From contig NZ_SRKZ01000001.1 of assembly GCF_004745865.1 (NCBI RefSeq), forward strand, positions 434,001-498,000: a DNA stretch of 64,000 nucleotides. The letters are read 5' to 3'. Source of the stretch: Hymenobacter wooponensis (GTDB lineage Bacteria; Bacteroidota; Bacteroidia; Cytophagales; Hymenobacteraceae). Shown here piece by piece: positions 46,254-55,834 of the stretch; the first letter of the stretch is position 1; every line of letters begins with the position of its first letter. The notes beneath the pieces are model-generated. The model searched no databases. It worked only from the letters and a program-made list of their open reading frames with translations, and was not told the DNA's origin. Both the position numbers and the translations under genes were made by a program.

Positions 46254-46781
46254 CTATGGATTGGCTGCTCGCACGTAGCGTATTTGTTGGAAGACCTTTT
46301 GCTCTGGCCTCCAGATGGGAAATTCTACCTGCAGCACGTTGCGCGTCAGCTTCACAATTAGTTGTGTATCGAGGCTGGGTGTGCTGTGGTCGGTAGCGGT
46401 GCTATAGCTGGTGAGCACGCCATCTTTCACCTCGTAGCGCCCTTGTTCAGTGTAAAAGGGCTGCTTGTCTCGGATCATTTCGTAGGTGTACGTTCCATTG
46501 GCCCGGAACTCCACTTGTACCGTGAGCGTGCCTTCCTTCACGGCGGCATTGGTTTCACCGGCGGGGCTGTAGAATAGCTTCTGCTGCAGCGAATCGGGCA
46601 GTGGCCTACGGGCCTCAAAGGTTATCTGCCTTAGGGCCCACCGGCCTATCAGCGCCGGGGGCACTTGAGCCCAAGCACCTTGCACAAGCAGGAGCAACAG
46701 TAGTACAAGAGAAAAGCGCGAACCGTAAGGTTGGCGCTTTTCCAGTTTAAAAGAAGGTGAAGTAAGCCGCATGGGCCCCAA
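46254..46781 (-). CDS. Small secreted protein, lipocalin-like
   Basis: 175 residues; a second ATG three codons in is equally possible. An N-terminal basic stretch leads to a signal peptide (SLVLLLLLLVQGAWAQ, about 24-39). The mature part has strand-rich segments (ALIGRWALRQITFEAR, VEFRANGTYTYEMI, QGRYEVKDGVLTSYS, VLQVEFPIW), as in lipocalin-like domains of Bacteroidota secreted proteins. No catalytic motif. It stands alone, reading away from fur. Function unknown. Confidence 0.75.
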   Translation of the reverse strand: MGPMRLTSPSFKLEKRQPYGSRFSLVLLLLLLVQGAWAQVPPALIGRWALRQITFEARRPLPDSLQQKLFYSPAGETNAAVKEGTLTVQVEFRANGTYTYEMIRDKQPFYTEQGRYEVKDGVLTSYSTATDHSTPSLDTQLIVKLTRNVLQVEFPIWRPEQKVFQQIRYVRAANP

Positions 46782-46866
46782 GTTGCGAATTACGCTGGTA
46801 TTCCTCCATTCGCTAGGTTCAGGAGCTGCAGTACTGGCCTAGCTACGCCCAACGAAAACCCCTGGG

Positions 46867-47292
46867 TTATTCTTGACATTCCCGACAAACGCCGGCCAGC
46901 AGATAGTCGCGGGTTTTGGCTTCAAACTTAGCGGGCAGCGTCACGGCCGGAATGGCTACCTGGTTGAGACAATAAATGTGCTGGCAGTTGGTGCACTTGA
47001 AATGCACGTGGTTATCGAAGTGCTCATGGGCGCTGCACTCAATAGAGCACGCGGCGTAGCGCACCGTGTCGCTGGTGTCGATGACGCGGTGAATCAGGCC
47101 GCTTTCCTCGAAGGTTTTCAGGGTGCGGTAAAGCGTAATACGGTCGGTTTCGCCCCCAATTTGCTGCTCAATCTCATGGCCTGAGAGGGCAAAAGAAGAG
47201 TCAAGCAGTGTTTGCAGCACCGCCCGACGCATAGGCGTCTGGCGCAGCTCGTGGCGGATAAGCGTTTGGGAAATACGGTCTGGACTTGCCAT
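46867..47292 (-). CDS. Fur-family transcriptional regulator
   Basis: 141-residue metal-responsive repressor. Winged-helix part (about 5-80: TPMRRAVLQTLLDSSFALSGHEIEQQI, ITLYRTLKTFEESGLIHRV) and dimerisation/metal domain with HEHFDNHVHFKCTNCQHIYCL and a second CxxC in VCRECQE, which together form the structural zinc site. Which metal or signal it senses (iron, zinc, peroxide) is not decided by these residues. It is divergent from the fructan sensor gene. Confidence 0.92.
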   Translation of the reverse strand: MASPDRISQTLIRHELRQTPMRRAVLQTLLDSSFALSGHEIEQQIGGETDRITLYRTLKTFEESGLIHRVIDTSDTVRYAACSIECSAHEHFDNHVHFKCTNCQHIYCLNQVAIPAVTLPAKFEAKTRDYLLAGVCRECQE

Positions 47293-47299
47293 AGTAATA

Positions 47300-47307
47300 C
47301 AAAGGTA
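47300..47307 (-). promoter_or_regulatory. Candidate -7 element for the Fur-family gene
   Basis: TACCTTTG on the minus strand matches the Bacteroidota TAnnTTTG consensus, only 8 bp before the ATG, which would give a nearly leaderless message. No clear -33 element. Confidence 0.35.
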
Positions 47308-47449
47308 CGGCGAATATGCGGGGCCTTCCCTTCGGAGAGAACAGGATTTTCATTGGTAAAGTTGACCTGCGCAGAGCCAGGGTTTCGCAGTGCCGCCTGG
47401 GCTAATTGCGAAGAAATGCCAAACTTGGGTATCTGTTTCTCCCTTTCCC

Positions 47450-50230
47450 ATGCCTTCTTCCCTCCTACCTGCATTTTTAAGAAGCTGCAGCCTGCTTTGC
47501 GGCCTCTTGCTGTGGCTGGTAGGCTGCTCCCCTTCCACCCCCACGCCCAAGTACACCATTGGTTTCTCGCAGTGCACCAACGGCGACGCCTGGCGGCAGG
47601 CCATGCTGGCGGGCATGCAGAAGGAGCTAAGCTTTTACCCCGAAGTGAGGTTCCGCATCAAGGATGCCCACGATGACAGTCGGCTGCAGGAGAAACAAAT
47701 CCGGGAGTTTCTGAATGAGAAAGTAGATCTGCTGATCGTATCGGCCAACGAGGCCGAGCCCGTGACGCCTATTGTGGAGGAAGCGTTCAACCGCGGCATT
47801 CCGGTGATAATTCTGGATCGGCGCACCACTTCCAAGCTGTATACGGCCTACGTGGGCGGCAATAACCTGGAAGTAGGCAAGGCGGCTGGCAACTACGTGG
47901 GTAACCTGCTGGAGGGCCGCGGTAACGTGCTGGAAGTGCTAGGAGCGCCCGGCGCCTCTCCCGCCGTAGACCGGCACCGGGGCTTTGCGCAAGCCCTGGC
48001 CTCCTACCCTGGCCTACACCTCGTGGCCCAGGTGCACGGCGACTGGAAGCGCCCCTCCGTGATGCAGCGCCTGCCCGCCGTCCTGCGCCAGCACCCCGAT
48101 ATCAACCTCATCTTCGCGCACAACGACCGCATGGCCCTGGGGGCCTATCAAGTGTGCAAGCAGCTGGGGCTCGATGGGCGGGTTAAGGTGATTGGGGTGG
48201 ATGGCTTGCCGGGCCCACACGGGGGCATTCAGTTTGTGCAGGATGGCGTGCTCAGTGCCACCATGCTCTACCCGCCTGGCGGTGAGGAGGCCATCCGGAC
48301 GGCCATAAAAATCCTCCGCCACGAGGCCTACGACAAAGAAAACACGCTCAGCACTATGGTCATTGACTCGACCAACGTGCTGACTATGAAGCTTCAAACC
48401 GAGAAGCTCACCAGCCAGCTGCAGGACATTCAGCGCCAGCAACGGCTCCTACAGCAGCAGCGCGACACCTACGCCAGCCAGCAAACGGTGCTGTACGTGC
48501 TAGCGGCGGCACTACTGGGGGCAGCGGTGCTAGGCCTGTTGGTGTGGCGGGCGTTCCGGGCCAACCGACGTTTTAACCGGCAGCTGGGCGAGCAGAACCA
48601 AGAAATCCTTTCCCAGCGCAACCAGATTCAGGAGTTTGCCGAGCGCGCCCGCGTAGAAACGGAAGCCAAGCTGCGCTTCTTCACCAACTTCTCCCACGAG
48701 CTGCGCACCCCGCTTACCTTAATCCTAGGCCCGGTGGAGGAAATGCTGACCAGCGGCCCCGAGCTGCCCAGCGCCCAGCGCCACGACCTAGGCCTGATCC
48801 GGCGCAATGCCCAGCGCTTGTTGCAGCTGGTGAACCAGCTCATGGATTTCCGCAAGATTGATGTGGGTAAGATGCCGGTGCGCGCCACGGAGGGCAACCT
48901 CGTAGCGTTTGTACGGGAAATTATGGACGTGTTTGAGCGACCCGCCCGGCAGCGCGGCATCAGCCTGCGGTTCTTGCCCGCGGAGCCGGTTATACCGCTC
49001 TGGTTTGATGTAAACATCCTCGACAAGGTGTTCTTCAACTTGCTCAGCAACGCCCTCAAGTTCACGCCCGACCGCGGCCACATCACCGTGAGCATTCAGC
49101 CGGTGCCCGCTGAGCGCTTAGTGCGGGTAAGTGTGGAAGATGATGGCCGCGGCATTTCTGACGAGGACAAAGCCCACATTTTTGAGTGGTTCTACCAGGG
49201 TCAGCAGTCGGTGGCGAAGGGCTCGGGCATGGGCTTGGCGTTGGCGCTAGGCCTCACCCGTTTGCACCAGGGCCAGCTAAGCTTCACCAGCCAGCCCGGC
49301 AAGGGTAGCACCTTTGTGGTCACGCTGCCCCTGGAGCTGCCCGCCGAACTGCGCTCCGCTAATGCCCCCGTGGTAGCCTCGCCAGCATTTGCGCTGGATG
49401 AAGGCATTATGCCGCAGCTGCCCGCCCATGAGGCTATGGCCAGCCTCGCTTCCGGCGGCACGAGTGAAGCGCTGGTGCTGGTTATCGAGGACAATCCAGA
49501 AGTTAACGCCTTCCTGACCCAGAAGCTGCAGCCCCACTTTCAGGTGAGTGCGGCGTTTGATGGAGCTACTGGCCTACGGCTGGCCGCTGAGTCTATTCCT
49601 GACCTGATTATTTGTGACGTAATGCTGCCCGAGCTGAGTGGCCTAGAAGTGGTGGCTCAGCTCAAGGGCGACTGGCGGACCTCACATATTCCGGTGGTGC
49701 TGCTCACGGCCCGCAACGCGCCCGAGCAGCAAGTAGAGGGCGTGCAGGCCGGCGCTGACCTCTATCTCACCAAGCCTTTTAACCCTACCTTCCTGCTGGA
49801 AAGCCTGCGCACCCTGCTGGCCAACCGCGAGAAGCAGCGCGAGCATTTCCGGCGGGAGCTTTCCGTGGATACCGCCACCGTGGCCCCGCAGCGCGTAGAC
49901 CAGAAGTTCCTGGCCGACCTCACTGCCATTGTGGAAGCCAACCTCAACCGCTCCGATTTGAGCGTGGAAGACGTGGCGCGCAGCCTGGGCATTTCACGGG
50001 TACAGCTCTACCGCAAAGTGAAAGCGGTGCTGGGTACCGGCGTCACCGACTTTATCCAAGGCATCCGGCTCACCAAAGCCCGCCAGCTCCTGCTCGACGA
50101 CGAGCTGACCATTGCCGAAGTGGCCTACCAGCTGGGCTTCTCCTCGCCCTCCTACTTCTCCACCAGCTTCAAAGCCCGGTATCAGGTGTCGCCCTCCGAG
50201 TTTCGGGCAATGCACACCACGGCCGGTTAA
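47450..50230 (+). CDS. Hybrid two-component system sensor/regulator with sugar-binding sensor domain (fructan locus)
   Basis: One-protein sensor and regulator. Start at ATG 47450 (926 residues) gives a signal/lipobox-like N-terminus (LLLWLVGC). Domains: periplasmic sugar-binding fold (about 30-310: YTIGFSQCTNGDAWRQAM, DLLIVSANEAEP, PVIILDRRT, IFAHNDRMALGAY), coiled stretch, membrane helix (about 350-372), HisKA with FFTNFSHELRTPL (His near 413), HATPase (DDGRGIS, GMGLALALGL), receiver with D near 722 in IICDVMLPE, and AraC HTH (about 837-926). The architecture matches the Bacteroides fructose-sensing HTCS BT1754, which controls levan use; position before SusC/D, fructokinase and GH32 makes fructose the likely ligand. 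Confidence 0.95.
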   Translation: MPSSLLPAFLRSCSLLCGLLLWLVGCSPSTPTPKYTIGFSQCTNGDAWRQAMLAGMQKELSFYPEVRFRIKDAHDDSRLQEKQIREFLNEKVDLLIVSANEAEPVTPIVEEAFNRGIPVIILDRRTTSKLYTAYVGGNNLEVGKAAGNYVGNLLEGRGNVLEVLGAPGASPAVDRHRGFAQALASYPGLHLVAQVHGDWKRPSVMQRLPAVLRQHPDINLIFAHNDRMALGAYQVCKQLGLDGRVKVIGVDGLPGPHGGIQFVQDGVLSATMLYPPGGEEAIRTAIKILRHEAYDKENTLSTMVIDSTNVLTMKLQTEKLTSQLQDIQRQQRLLQQQRDTYASQQTVLYVLAAALLGAAVLGLLVWRAFRANRRFNRQLGEQNQEILSQRNQIQEFAERARVETEAKLRFFTNFSHELRTPLTLILGPVEEMLTSGPELPSAQRHDLGLIRRNAQRLLQLVNQLMDFRKIDVGKMPVRATEGNLVAFVREIMDVFERPARQRGISLRFLPAEPVIPLWFDVNILDKVFFNLLSNALKFTPDRGHITVSIQPVPAERLVRVSVEDDGRGISDEDKAHIFEWFYQGQQSVAKGSGMGLALALGLTRLHQGQLSFTSQPGKGSTFVVTLPLELPAELRSANAPVVASPAFALDEGIMPQLPAHEAMASLASGGTSEALVLVIEDNPEVNAFLTQKLQPHFQVSAAFDGATGLRLAAESIPDLIICDVMLPELSGLEVVAQLKGDWRTSHIPVVLLTARNAPEQQVEGVQAGADLYLTKPFNPTFLLESLRTLLANREKQREHFRRELSVDTATVAPQRVDQKFLADLTAIVEANLNRSDLSVEDVARSLGISRVQLYRKVKAVLGTGVTDFIQGIRLTKARQLLLDDELTIAEVAYQLGFSSPSYFSTSFKARYQVSPSEFRAMHTTAG

Positions 50231-50267
50231 GCAACCCAACCGGAGAAGCTAAGCCAGCTATTTAGCG

Positions 50268-50330
50268 CAGACAGTCCACTTGCTAGGCCAGTATTACTGC
50301 TGAATACTGGCCTAGCAAGTGGACTGTCTG
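50268..50330. terminator. Very long perfect hairpin after the HTCS gene
   Basis: A 28-bp perfect stem (50268-50295 with 50303-50330) and a 7-nt loop (ACTGCTG), starting 37 bp after the HTCS stop. The arms contain CTAGGCC and GGCCTAG. No clear U-tract follows, so it may act as a 3'-stabilising or Rho-blocking structure as much as a terminator. It separates the constitutive sensor gene from the induced SusC unit. Confidence 0.75.
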
Positions 50331-50918
50331 GCGTATTGGCCTATCATGCTGATCAGGTACCGCCTCAAGCCAAGGCCCCCTCTCAAACTCAAGTGCCCGA
50401 TGGTGCCATACTAATTGTCATGCCGCCAAGCATGATGGTCCTAACGTCATCCTCCTCGCACAGTCCTGGTTCATCTACAACTATCGACGAACCTCTCTAA
50501 GCCGCAGCCTCATCAGGTGAGCGTCTCCTTTCTCCAACCTATCCATCTTGATATAGTGCTGCTACAATCCAGCAAAATGGATGTATCATTTTTAAAAACG
50601 GGTATCAAAACCGAAAGCCAACAGCCAGACACAATAGAATATTCAGACATCAATTAATTGATTTACAGTAGTTTATATAACAAATTATTATTGATACAAT
50701 TTCGAAAGACTTTGGGTGAATAGAGCAAGCCGCTGCTCTGGTAGTCTCGGATATTTGGGACAGTTCTTCGGCTCAGCTACCGAGGTGAAACACTCTCCCG
50801 CCGCCTTCCAAGAGCGGGCACAAGCAACTACTCAGCGGGCGGCACAGGCCGCAACAGCACCAGAGTTACCCATGCCTGAGTGCTGTCAGATTGTCCTACA
50901 CTTCTTTCCAATTCCCAC
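50331..50918. other. Promoter region of the fructan SusC unit
   Basis: A 588-bp gap between the sensor and SusC. From about 50570 it is AT-rich. It holds the 14-bp perfect palindrome ATCAATTAATTGAT (50649-50662), AT-rich tracts (TTTATATAACAAATTATTATTG) downstream of it, and inverted ATCCAT/ATGGAT near 50542 and 50577. The HTCS HTH domain is expected to bind here. A reading frame at 50716-50922 overlaps the SusC start and looks spurious. Confidence 0.5.
50649..50662. promoter_or_regulatory. Perfect AT palindrome upstream of fructan SusC
   Basis: ATCAATTAATTGAT is fully self-complementary and lies about 257 bp upstream of the SusC ATG in AT-rich DNA. A regulator site is plausible; chance occurrence in AT-rich DNA cannot be excluded. 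Confidence 0.35.
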
Positions 50919-53900
50919 ATGAAACACACTGTACCCCTGCTGCGCCGGGCTGCTGGCCTGACGCTGCTCTCCGCCCTGCCGCTGGCCGTGGCCGCGCCTA
51001 CGCAAGCCACCGCGCTAGGCCACTCCGGAGCCTCCGTTGCTACCCTCGCTGATGTGCCCGTAAAGGGCCGCGTGCTAGATGAGAAAGGTGCTGGTATGCC
51101 TGGCGTTACTATCGTAGCTAAAGGCACCGCCATCGGCACCTCCACCGACAACGACGGCAGCTTCACGCTCTCAGTGCCGGATAACGTTACGACCCTCTTC
51201 ATTTCCTTCGTGGGGTATAGGTCGCAGGAAGTAGCGGTGGCAGGCGGCAACCTGAGCATCACGCTGGCCCCCGACGCGGCGGCTCTCGATGAGGTGGTAG
51301 TAACCGGCTACCAAACCCAGCGTAAGGCCGACCTTACCGGCGCCGTGGCGGTAGTAAAAACGGAGGAGATTAAGGATATGGCCTCCAACGACGTGACGCG
51401 CAACCTGCAGGGCCGCGTACCGGGCGTGCAAATCAACACCGATGGGGCACCCGGCAGCGCGGCCACCGTGCGCATCCGCGGCATTGGCACGCTCGGCAAC
51501 AACGACCCGCTTTACGTTATCGACGGCATCCCGACCAAGGAAGGGATCAACCAGATCAACCAGAACGATATTGAGTCGATTCAGGTGCTGAAAGACGCTT
51601 CGGCGGCCAGCATCTACGGCTCCCGCGCGGGCAACGGCGTTATCATCATCACGACGAAGAAGGCTAAGAAAGGCGCCACGCGGGTTGACTTCTCCACCTT
51701 CTTTAGCGTGCAGCAGCCGGGCCCACATATCAAGCTGCTTAACACCCAGGAATATGGCCGCGTGTACGGCCAGGCCGCCATCAACGACGGCACCGTGCCC
51801 AGCCTCCCCTACTACAACTTCCAGACCCACCGCGACGCTGGGGGCCAGTTGGTGCTGGATGGCGTGACGGTGCCAGAGTTCATCGACGCCGATAAAACCC
51901 AGCGTGCTTCTGACACTGACTGGTTCAAGGAAACCCAGCAAAACGCCCTCATTCAGAGCTACAACCTGAGCCTGAGCAGCGGCAGCGAGCGGGGCGGCGC
52001 CCTGTTTTCTCTGAACTACTACGACAACAGCGGCACCCTGAAGCACACCAGCTTCGACCGCATGACGGCCCGCCTCAACTCCGACTACAACTTCCTGGAA
52101 GGCAAGCTGAAAGTGGGCGAAAACCTGACCATCGTGAAGTCGCAGCGCGCTGAGTTTGACCTGAACCTGGTGCGCGACCGTACCACGCAGCTGCCCTCCA
52201 TTGTGCCCGTGCACACTGTGGATGGCGTGGGCTGGGGCGGCCCCGTAGCGGGCATGAGCGACCGGGACAACCCGCTGCGCTTACTCAGCGACAACAAGCA
52301 GAACCGCTCCAACACAGGCCGGGTGTTCGGCAATCTGTTCGCCGATGCCGAGATTTTGAAGGGCCTACACCTGCGCACCAGCTTCGGCATCGACTACAGC
52401 CTGTTTAAGTACCGTCAGATCTATAAGACCTATAAGGCAGGCTTCCTATCCGAGCAGAACAACCGCGTAACTGACAACAACCGTTTCTGGGGTAACTGGG
52501 TGTGGCAGAACACGCTGAACTACGACATGACCCTGGCTGGCAAGCACCAACTAGGCTTCGTGGCCGGTACTGAGCGCATTGGCTACTACGATGAGAGCAG
52601 CTACGCTTCCCGCACCAACTTCGCCAGCGAAGACCCCAACTACGCCTACCTCGATGCCGGGGCCGCCAACAAGGACAACGGCGGCGGCGCCACGGCCTAC
52701 CGCCTGGCCTCCTACTTCGGCAAAATCAACTACTCCTTCGCCGACCGCTACCTGCTCTCGGCTACCATCCGCCGCGACGGTTCCTCGCGCTTCGGTGAAA
52801 ACGAGCGGTTTGGCGTGTTCCCGGCCCTCTCGGCGGGCTGGCGCCTGAGTGAGGAAACGTTTGTAAAAGATGCGGTGACTTTCCTGTCGGATTTGAAGCT
52901 GCGCGCGGGCTGGGGCCAGACCGGCAACCAGGACATTGCCAACTTCGCCTCGCGGGGCTTGTACCAGTCGTTGTTGGGCACCATTGACCCCAACTTTGAG
53001 TACGACCGCGGCACGGCCTACGACATCTACGGCAACGATACTAACCTACCCTCTGGCTACCGCCGTGTGCAGCGCCCCAACCCCGGCCTGAAGTGGGAAA
53101 CCACCACCCAAACCAACGTAGGCGTAGACTTCGGCTTCTTCCAGAACAAGCTCTCAGGCTCGGTTGACTACTTCGTTAAGAATAGCAAGGATATTCTGGT
53201 GAACCTACCCTTCTTGGCCGTGGTGGGCGAAGGCGGCGACCAGTTTGTGAATGGCGCCTCCATCCAGAACAAGGGCTGGGAATTCCTGCTCAGCTACCAG
53301 AGTGAGCTAGCCAACGGCCTGACTTACGGTATCACGGGTAACCTTTCTACCTACCGCAATAAGCTTACATACCTGCCCGATGAGGTAATCAACGCCTACG
53401 GTGGCAACGGCCAAGATGTAACCCGCCTAGGCCACTCCATCAATGCGGTATACGGCTACGTAGCTGATGGCCTGTACCAGAATGCCACGGAAGTTGGGGA
53501 AGGCCCAACGCAGGTGGGTGCCGCGCCCGGCCGCATCCGCTACAAAGACCTGAACGGCGACGGCAAGGTGGATAACTTCGACCAAACCTGGATTACGGAG
53601 GGCGTGCCTGACTTCAACTATGGCCTCAACCTGAACGCGGGCTACAAGGGCTTCGATGTGCAGGTGTTCTTCCAGGGCGTGCAGGGCCTGTACGCCTTCA
53701 ACAACGCCAAATTCCGGACCGACTTCTCGTCGCTTGCGTCGGGCGAAAACTGGGGCCAGCGCCTGCTCGATGCCTGGACGCCGACCAACACCGGCTCTAC
53801 CATTCCGGCCGCCACGCTCATCAACACCAATAACGAGGGTCGCGCTTCTACCTACTTCATTGAAAACGCTTCTTACATGAAGCTGCGCAACGTGCAGGTA

Positions 53901-54083
53901 GGGTACTCGCTGCCGAGTGGCCTAGTGAGCCGAATTAAGCTGCAGGGCGTGCGCTTGTACGTGCAGGGCCAGAACATCTTCACCGTCAAGAGCAAAGAGT
54001 ACACCGGCGCCGACCCTGAGGTGACCAACTACCAGTACCCGCTGCCGCGCATTTTCACCACCGGCCTCAACATTTCCTTCTAA
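50919..54083 (+). CDS. SusC/RagA-family TonB-dependent transporter (fructan locus)
   Basis: 1054 residues from ATG 50919 (MKHTVPLLRRAAGLTLLSALP); a GTG at 50880 is in frame but would bury the signal peptide. Domains: signal peptide (to about 28), carboxypeptidase-like regulatory domain (about 45-125: PVKGRVLDEKGAGMPGVTIV), TonB-box-like DEVVVTGYQTQ (about 125-137), plug (LQGRVPGVQINTDGAPG, YVIDGIPT), and the C-terminal barrel ending FTTGLNISF. It is first in a rightward unit with SusD, MFS porter, fructokinase and GH32. Substrate inferred as fructo-oligosaccharides. Confidence 0.96.
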   Translation: MKHTVPLLRRAAGLTLLSALPLAVAAPTQATALGHSGASVATLADVPVKGRVLDEKGAGMPGVTIVAKGTAIGTSTDNDGSFTLSVPDNVTTLFISFVGYRSQEVAVAGGNLSITLAPDAAALDEVVVTGYQTQRKADLTGAVAVVKTEEIKDMASNDVTRNLQGRVPGVQINTDGAPGSAATVRIRGIGTLGNNDPLYVIDGIPTKEGINQINQNDIESIQVLKDASAASIYGSRAGNGVIIITTKKAKKGATRVDFSTFFSVQQPGPHIKLLNTQEYGRVYGQAAINDGTVPSLPYYNFQTHRDAGGQLVLDGVTVPEFIDADKTQRASDTDWFKETQQNALIQSYNLSLSSGSERGGALFSLNYYDNSGTLKHTSFDRMTARLNSDYNFLEGKLKVGENLTIVKSQRAEFDLNLVRDRTTQLPSIVPVHTVDGVGWGGPVAGMSDRDNPLRLLSDNKQNRSNTGRVFGNLFADAEILKGLHLRTSFGIDYSLFKYRQIYKTYKAGFLSEQNNRVTDNNRFWGNWVWQNTLNYDMTLAGKHQLGFVAGTERIGYYDESSYASRTNFASEDPNYAYLDAGAANKDNGGGATAYRLASYFGKINYSFADRYLLSATIRRDGSSRFGENERFGVFPALSAGWRLSEETFVKDAVTFLSDLKLRAGWGQTGNQDIANFASRGLYQSLLGTIDPNFEYDRGTAYDIYGNDTNLPSGYRRVQRPNPGLKWETTTQTNVGVDFGFFQNKLSGSVDYFVKNSKDILVNLPFLAVVGEGGDQFVNGASIQNKGWEFLLSYQSELANGLTYGITGNLSTYRNKLTYLPDEVINAYGGNGQDVTRLGHSINAVYGYVADGLYQNATEVGEGPTQVGAAPGRIRYKDLNGDGKVDNFDQTWITEGVPDFNYGLNLNAGYKGFDVQVFFQGVQGLYAFNNAKFRTDFSSLASGENWGQRLLDAWTPTNTGSTIPAATLINTNNEGRASTYFIENASYMKLRNVQVGYSLPSGLVSRIKLQGVRLYVQGQNIFTVKSKEYTGADPEVTNYQYPLPRIFTTGLNISF

Positions 54084-54104
54084 CCACCCGCCCGCGCTAT
54101 TCCC

Positions 54105-55826
54105 ATGAAAATCATCAAAACCAGCGTGTTGGCCCTGTCGCTACTCGCGTTTGCTTCTGGCTGCAACGATAATAAGTTCTTGGACGTGGCCCCCACCGGC
54201 GCCCTCAGCGACGACCAGCTAAACACGCCCGCCAACATTGAGAAGCAGGTAATTGCTGCCTACTCCCAGCTCGGTAACGATGTGTACCGTGCCCCCTACA
54301 CCTCCATGTGGCCCTACGGCAACGTGCGCGCCGGCGACGCCTACAAGGGTGGTAACGGCACCGCCGACGTAGACGCCTTCCACTTCTACGAAACCTTCAC
54401 CTTCAACCGCGTGGACGTCGGCAACACCGACGAGCTGTGGTTCCTCATCTACATCGGTGTGTCGCGCTGCAACGATGCCCTGCGCCGCCTCGACGCGGTA
54501 GATGCCGCTGCCATGCCCACCAAGGCCGTGCGCCAAGGCGAGGTGCGCTTCCTGCGCGGCCACTACTACTTCCTGCTGAAGGAGCTGTTTAACCGGGTGC
54601 CCTACATCGACCAAACCGTACCCACCGACAAGTACGGCGAGGTATCGAACGTGGAGCTGAGCAGTGATGCCCTCTGGACCAAGATTGCCGACGACTTCCG
54701 GTTTGCGGTAGCCAACCTACCCGACACCCAACCTGAAATTGGGCGGGCTACGAAGTCGGCGGCCCAGGCCTACTTGGCCAAAACGCTGCTCTACCAGGCC
54801 TACGTGCAGAATGATAACCACGCCGTGACGAGCATAGACCAGGCCAAGCTGCAGGAAGTGGTGACCCTAACCAACCAAGTCATTGCCTCGGGCAAGTACT
54901 CTTTGCACCCCGACTACGCCACTAACTTCCTGACCGCCGGCGACAACGGCGTGGAATCGGTGTTTGCCATCCAGTTCTCGCGCAACGACGGCACGCCCAA
55001 GGGCCGCACCGACCGCGGCAACCAGCTCAACTATCCCATGAACCCGGACTACGGCTGCTGCGGATTCCATCAGCCCAGCCAGAACTTGGTGAATGCTTAC
55101 AAAACGGATGCTCAGGGCCTGCCGCTGTTCACCACGTTCAATAACTCTGACCTCAGCACCCCCGCTGACTTCCAGACGAACACCGTTGACCCGCGCCTCG
55201 ACCACACGGTGGGCATTCCGTCGCACCCCTACAAGTACGCGCCTACGTTCGTGTTTGAAACCTCCTGGCTGCGCGACCAGAACACCTACGGCGTGTACAT
55301 GTCGATGAAGGAGAATGTGTTGCCTTCTGACCCCAGCTTCCAGAAGACGCCGCCCTTCATGAGCTCCTCGAAGAACTGGGCCATCATCCGCTTCGCTGAT
55401 GTGTTGCTGTGGAAGGCGGAGGCCCTGATTGAGCTGAACCGTGCTTCGGAAGCCCTACCCATCGTCAACCAGATTCGGCAGCGGGCTCAGAACAGCACGG
55501 CTCGCCTGAAAACTGCCACGGGCGCCAACATCTCCAATTACAAGATCGGGCTGTACTCGGCCGGGCAGTGGAACCAGCAGTATGCCCGCGAGGCCCTGCG
55601 CTTCGAGCGCCGCCTGGAGTTTGCCATGGAAGGCCAGCGCTTCTTTGACCTGGTGCGCTGGGGCATTGCTGGCGACTACCTGAACACCTACTTCGACAAA
55701 GAGAAGACCAAGCGCCTGTACCTGAAGGAAGCCCGCTTCACGAAGGGCCGCGACGAGTACCTGCCCATTCCGCTCAACCAAATCAACTTCAGTAAGGGCT
55801 TGTACAAACAGAACCCAGGCTGGTAG
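54105..55826 (+). CDS. SusD/RagB-family lipoprotein (fructan locus)
   Basis: 573 residues. Lipoprotein signal with FASGC (Cys at 20). N-terminal SusD region (FLDVAPTGALSDDQLNTPANIEKQVIAAYSQL), TPR-like helices with RFLRGHYYFLLKELFNRVPY, and the conserved C-terminal EALRFERRLEFAMEGQRFFDLVRWG and LPIPLNQIN. It starts 21 bp after SusC and forms the surface glycan-binding partner. The stop is followed by the foldback element E. Confidence 0.96.
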   Translation: MKIIKTSVLALSLLAFASGCNDNKFLDVAPTGALSDDQLNTPANIEKQVIAAYSQLGNDVYRAPYTSMWPYGNVRAGDAYKGGNGTADVDAFHFYETFTFNRVDVGNTDELWFLIYIGVSRCNDALRRLDAVDAAAMPTKAVRQGEVRFLRGHYYFLLKELFNRVPYIDQTVPTDKYGEVSNVELSSDALWTKIADDFRFAVANLPDTQPEIGRATKSAAQAYLAKTLLYQAYVQNDNHAVTSIDQAKLQEVVTLTNQVIASGKYSLHPDYATNFLTAGDNGVESVFAIQFSRNDGTPKGRTDRGNQLNYPMNPDYGCCGFHQPSQNLVNAYKTDAQGLPLFTTFNNSDLSTPADFQTNTVDPRLDHTVGIPSHPYKYAPTFVFETSWLRDQNTYGVYMSMKENVLPSDPSFQKTPPFMSSSKNWAIIRFADVLLWKAEALIELNRASEALPIVNQIRQRAQNSTARLKTATGANISNYKIGLYSAGQWNQQYAREALRFERRLEFAMEGQRFFDLVRWGIAGDYLNTYFDKEKTKRLYLKEARFTKGRDEYLPIPLNQINFSKGLYKQNPGW

Positions 55827-55834
55827 AGGCGAAA

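Noticed and set aside
51171..52214. 347-codon antisense frame inside fructan SusC
   Set aside because: Long antisense frames are common in GC-rich genes; the sense frame is a complete SusC with all domains.
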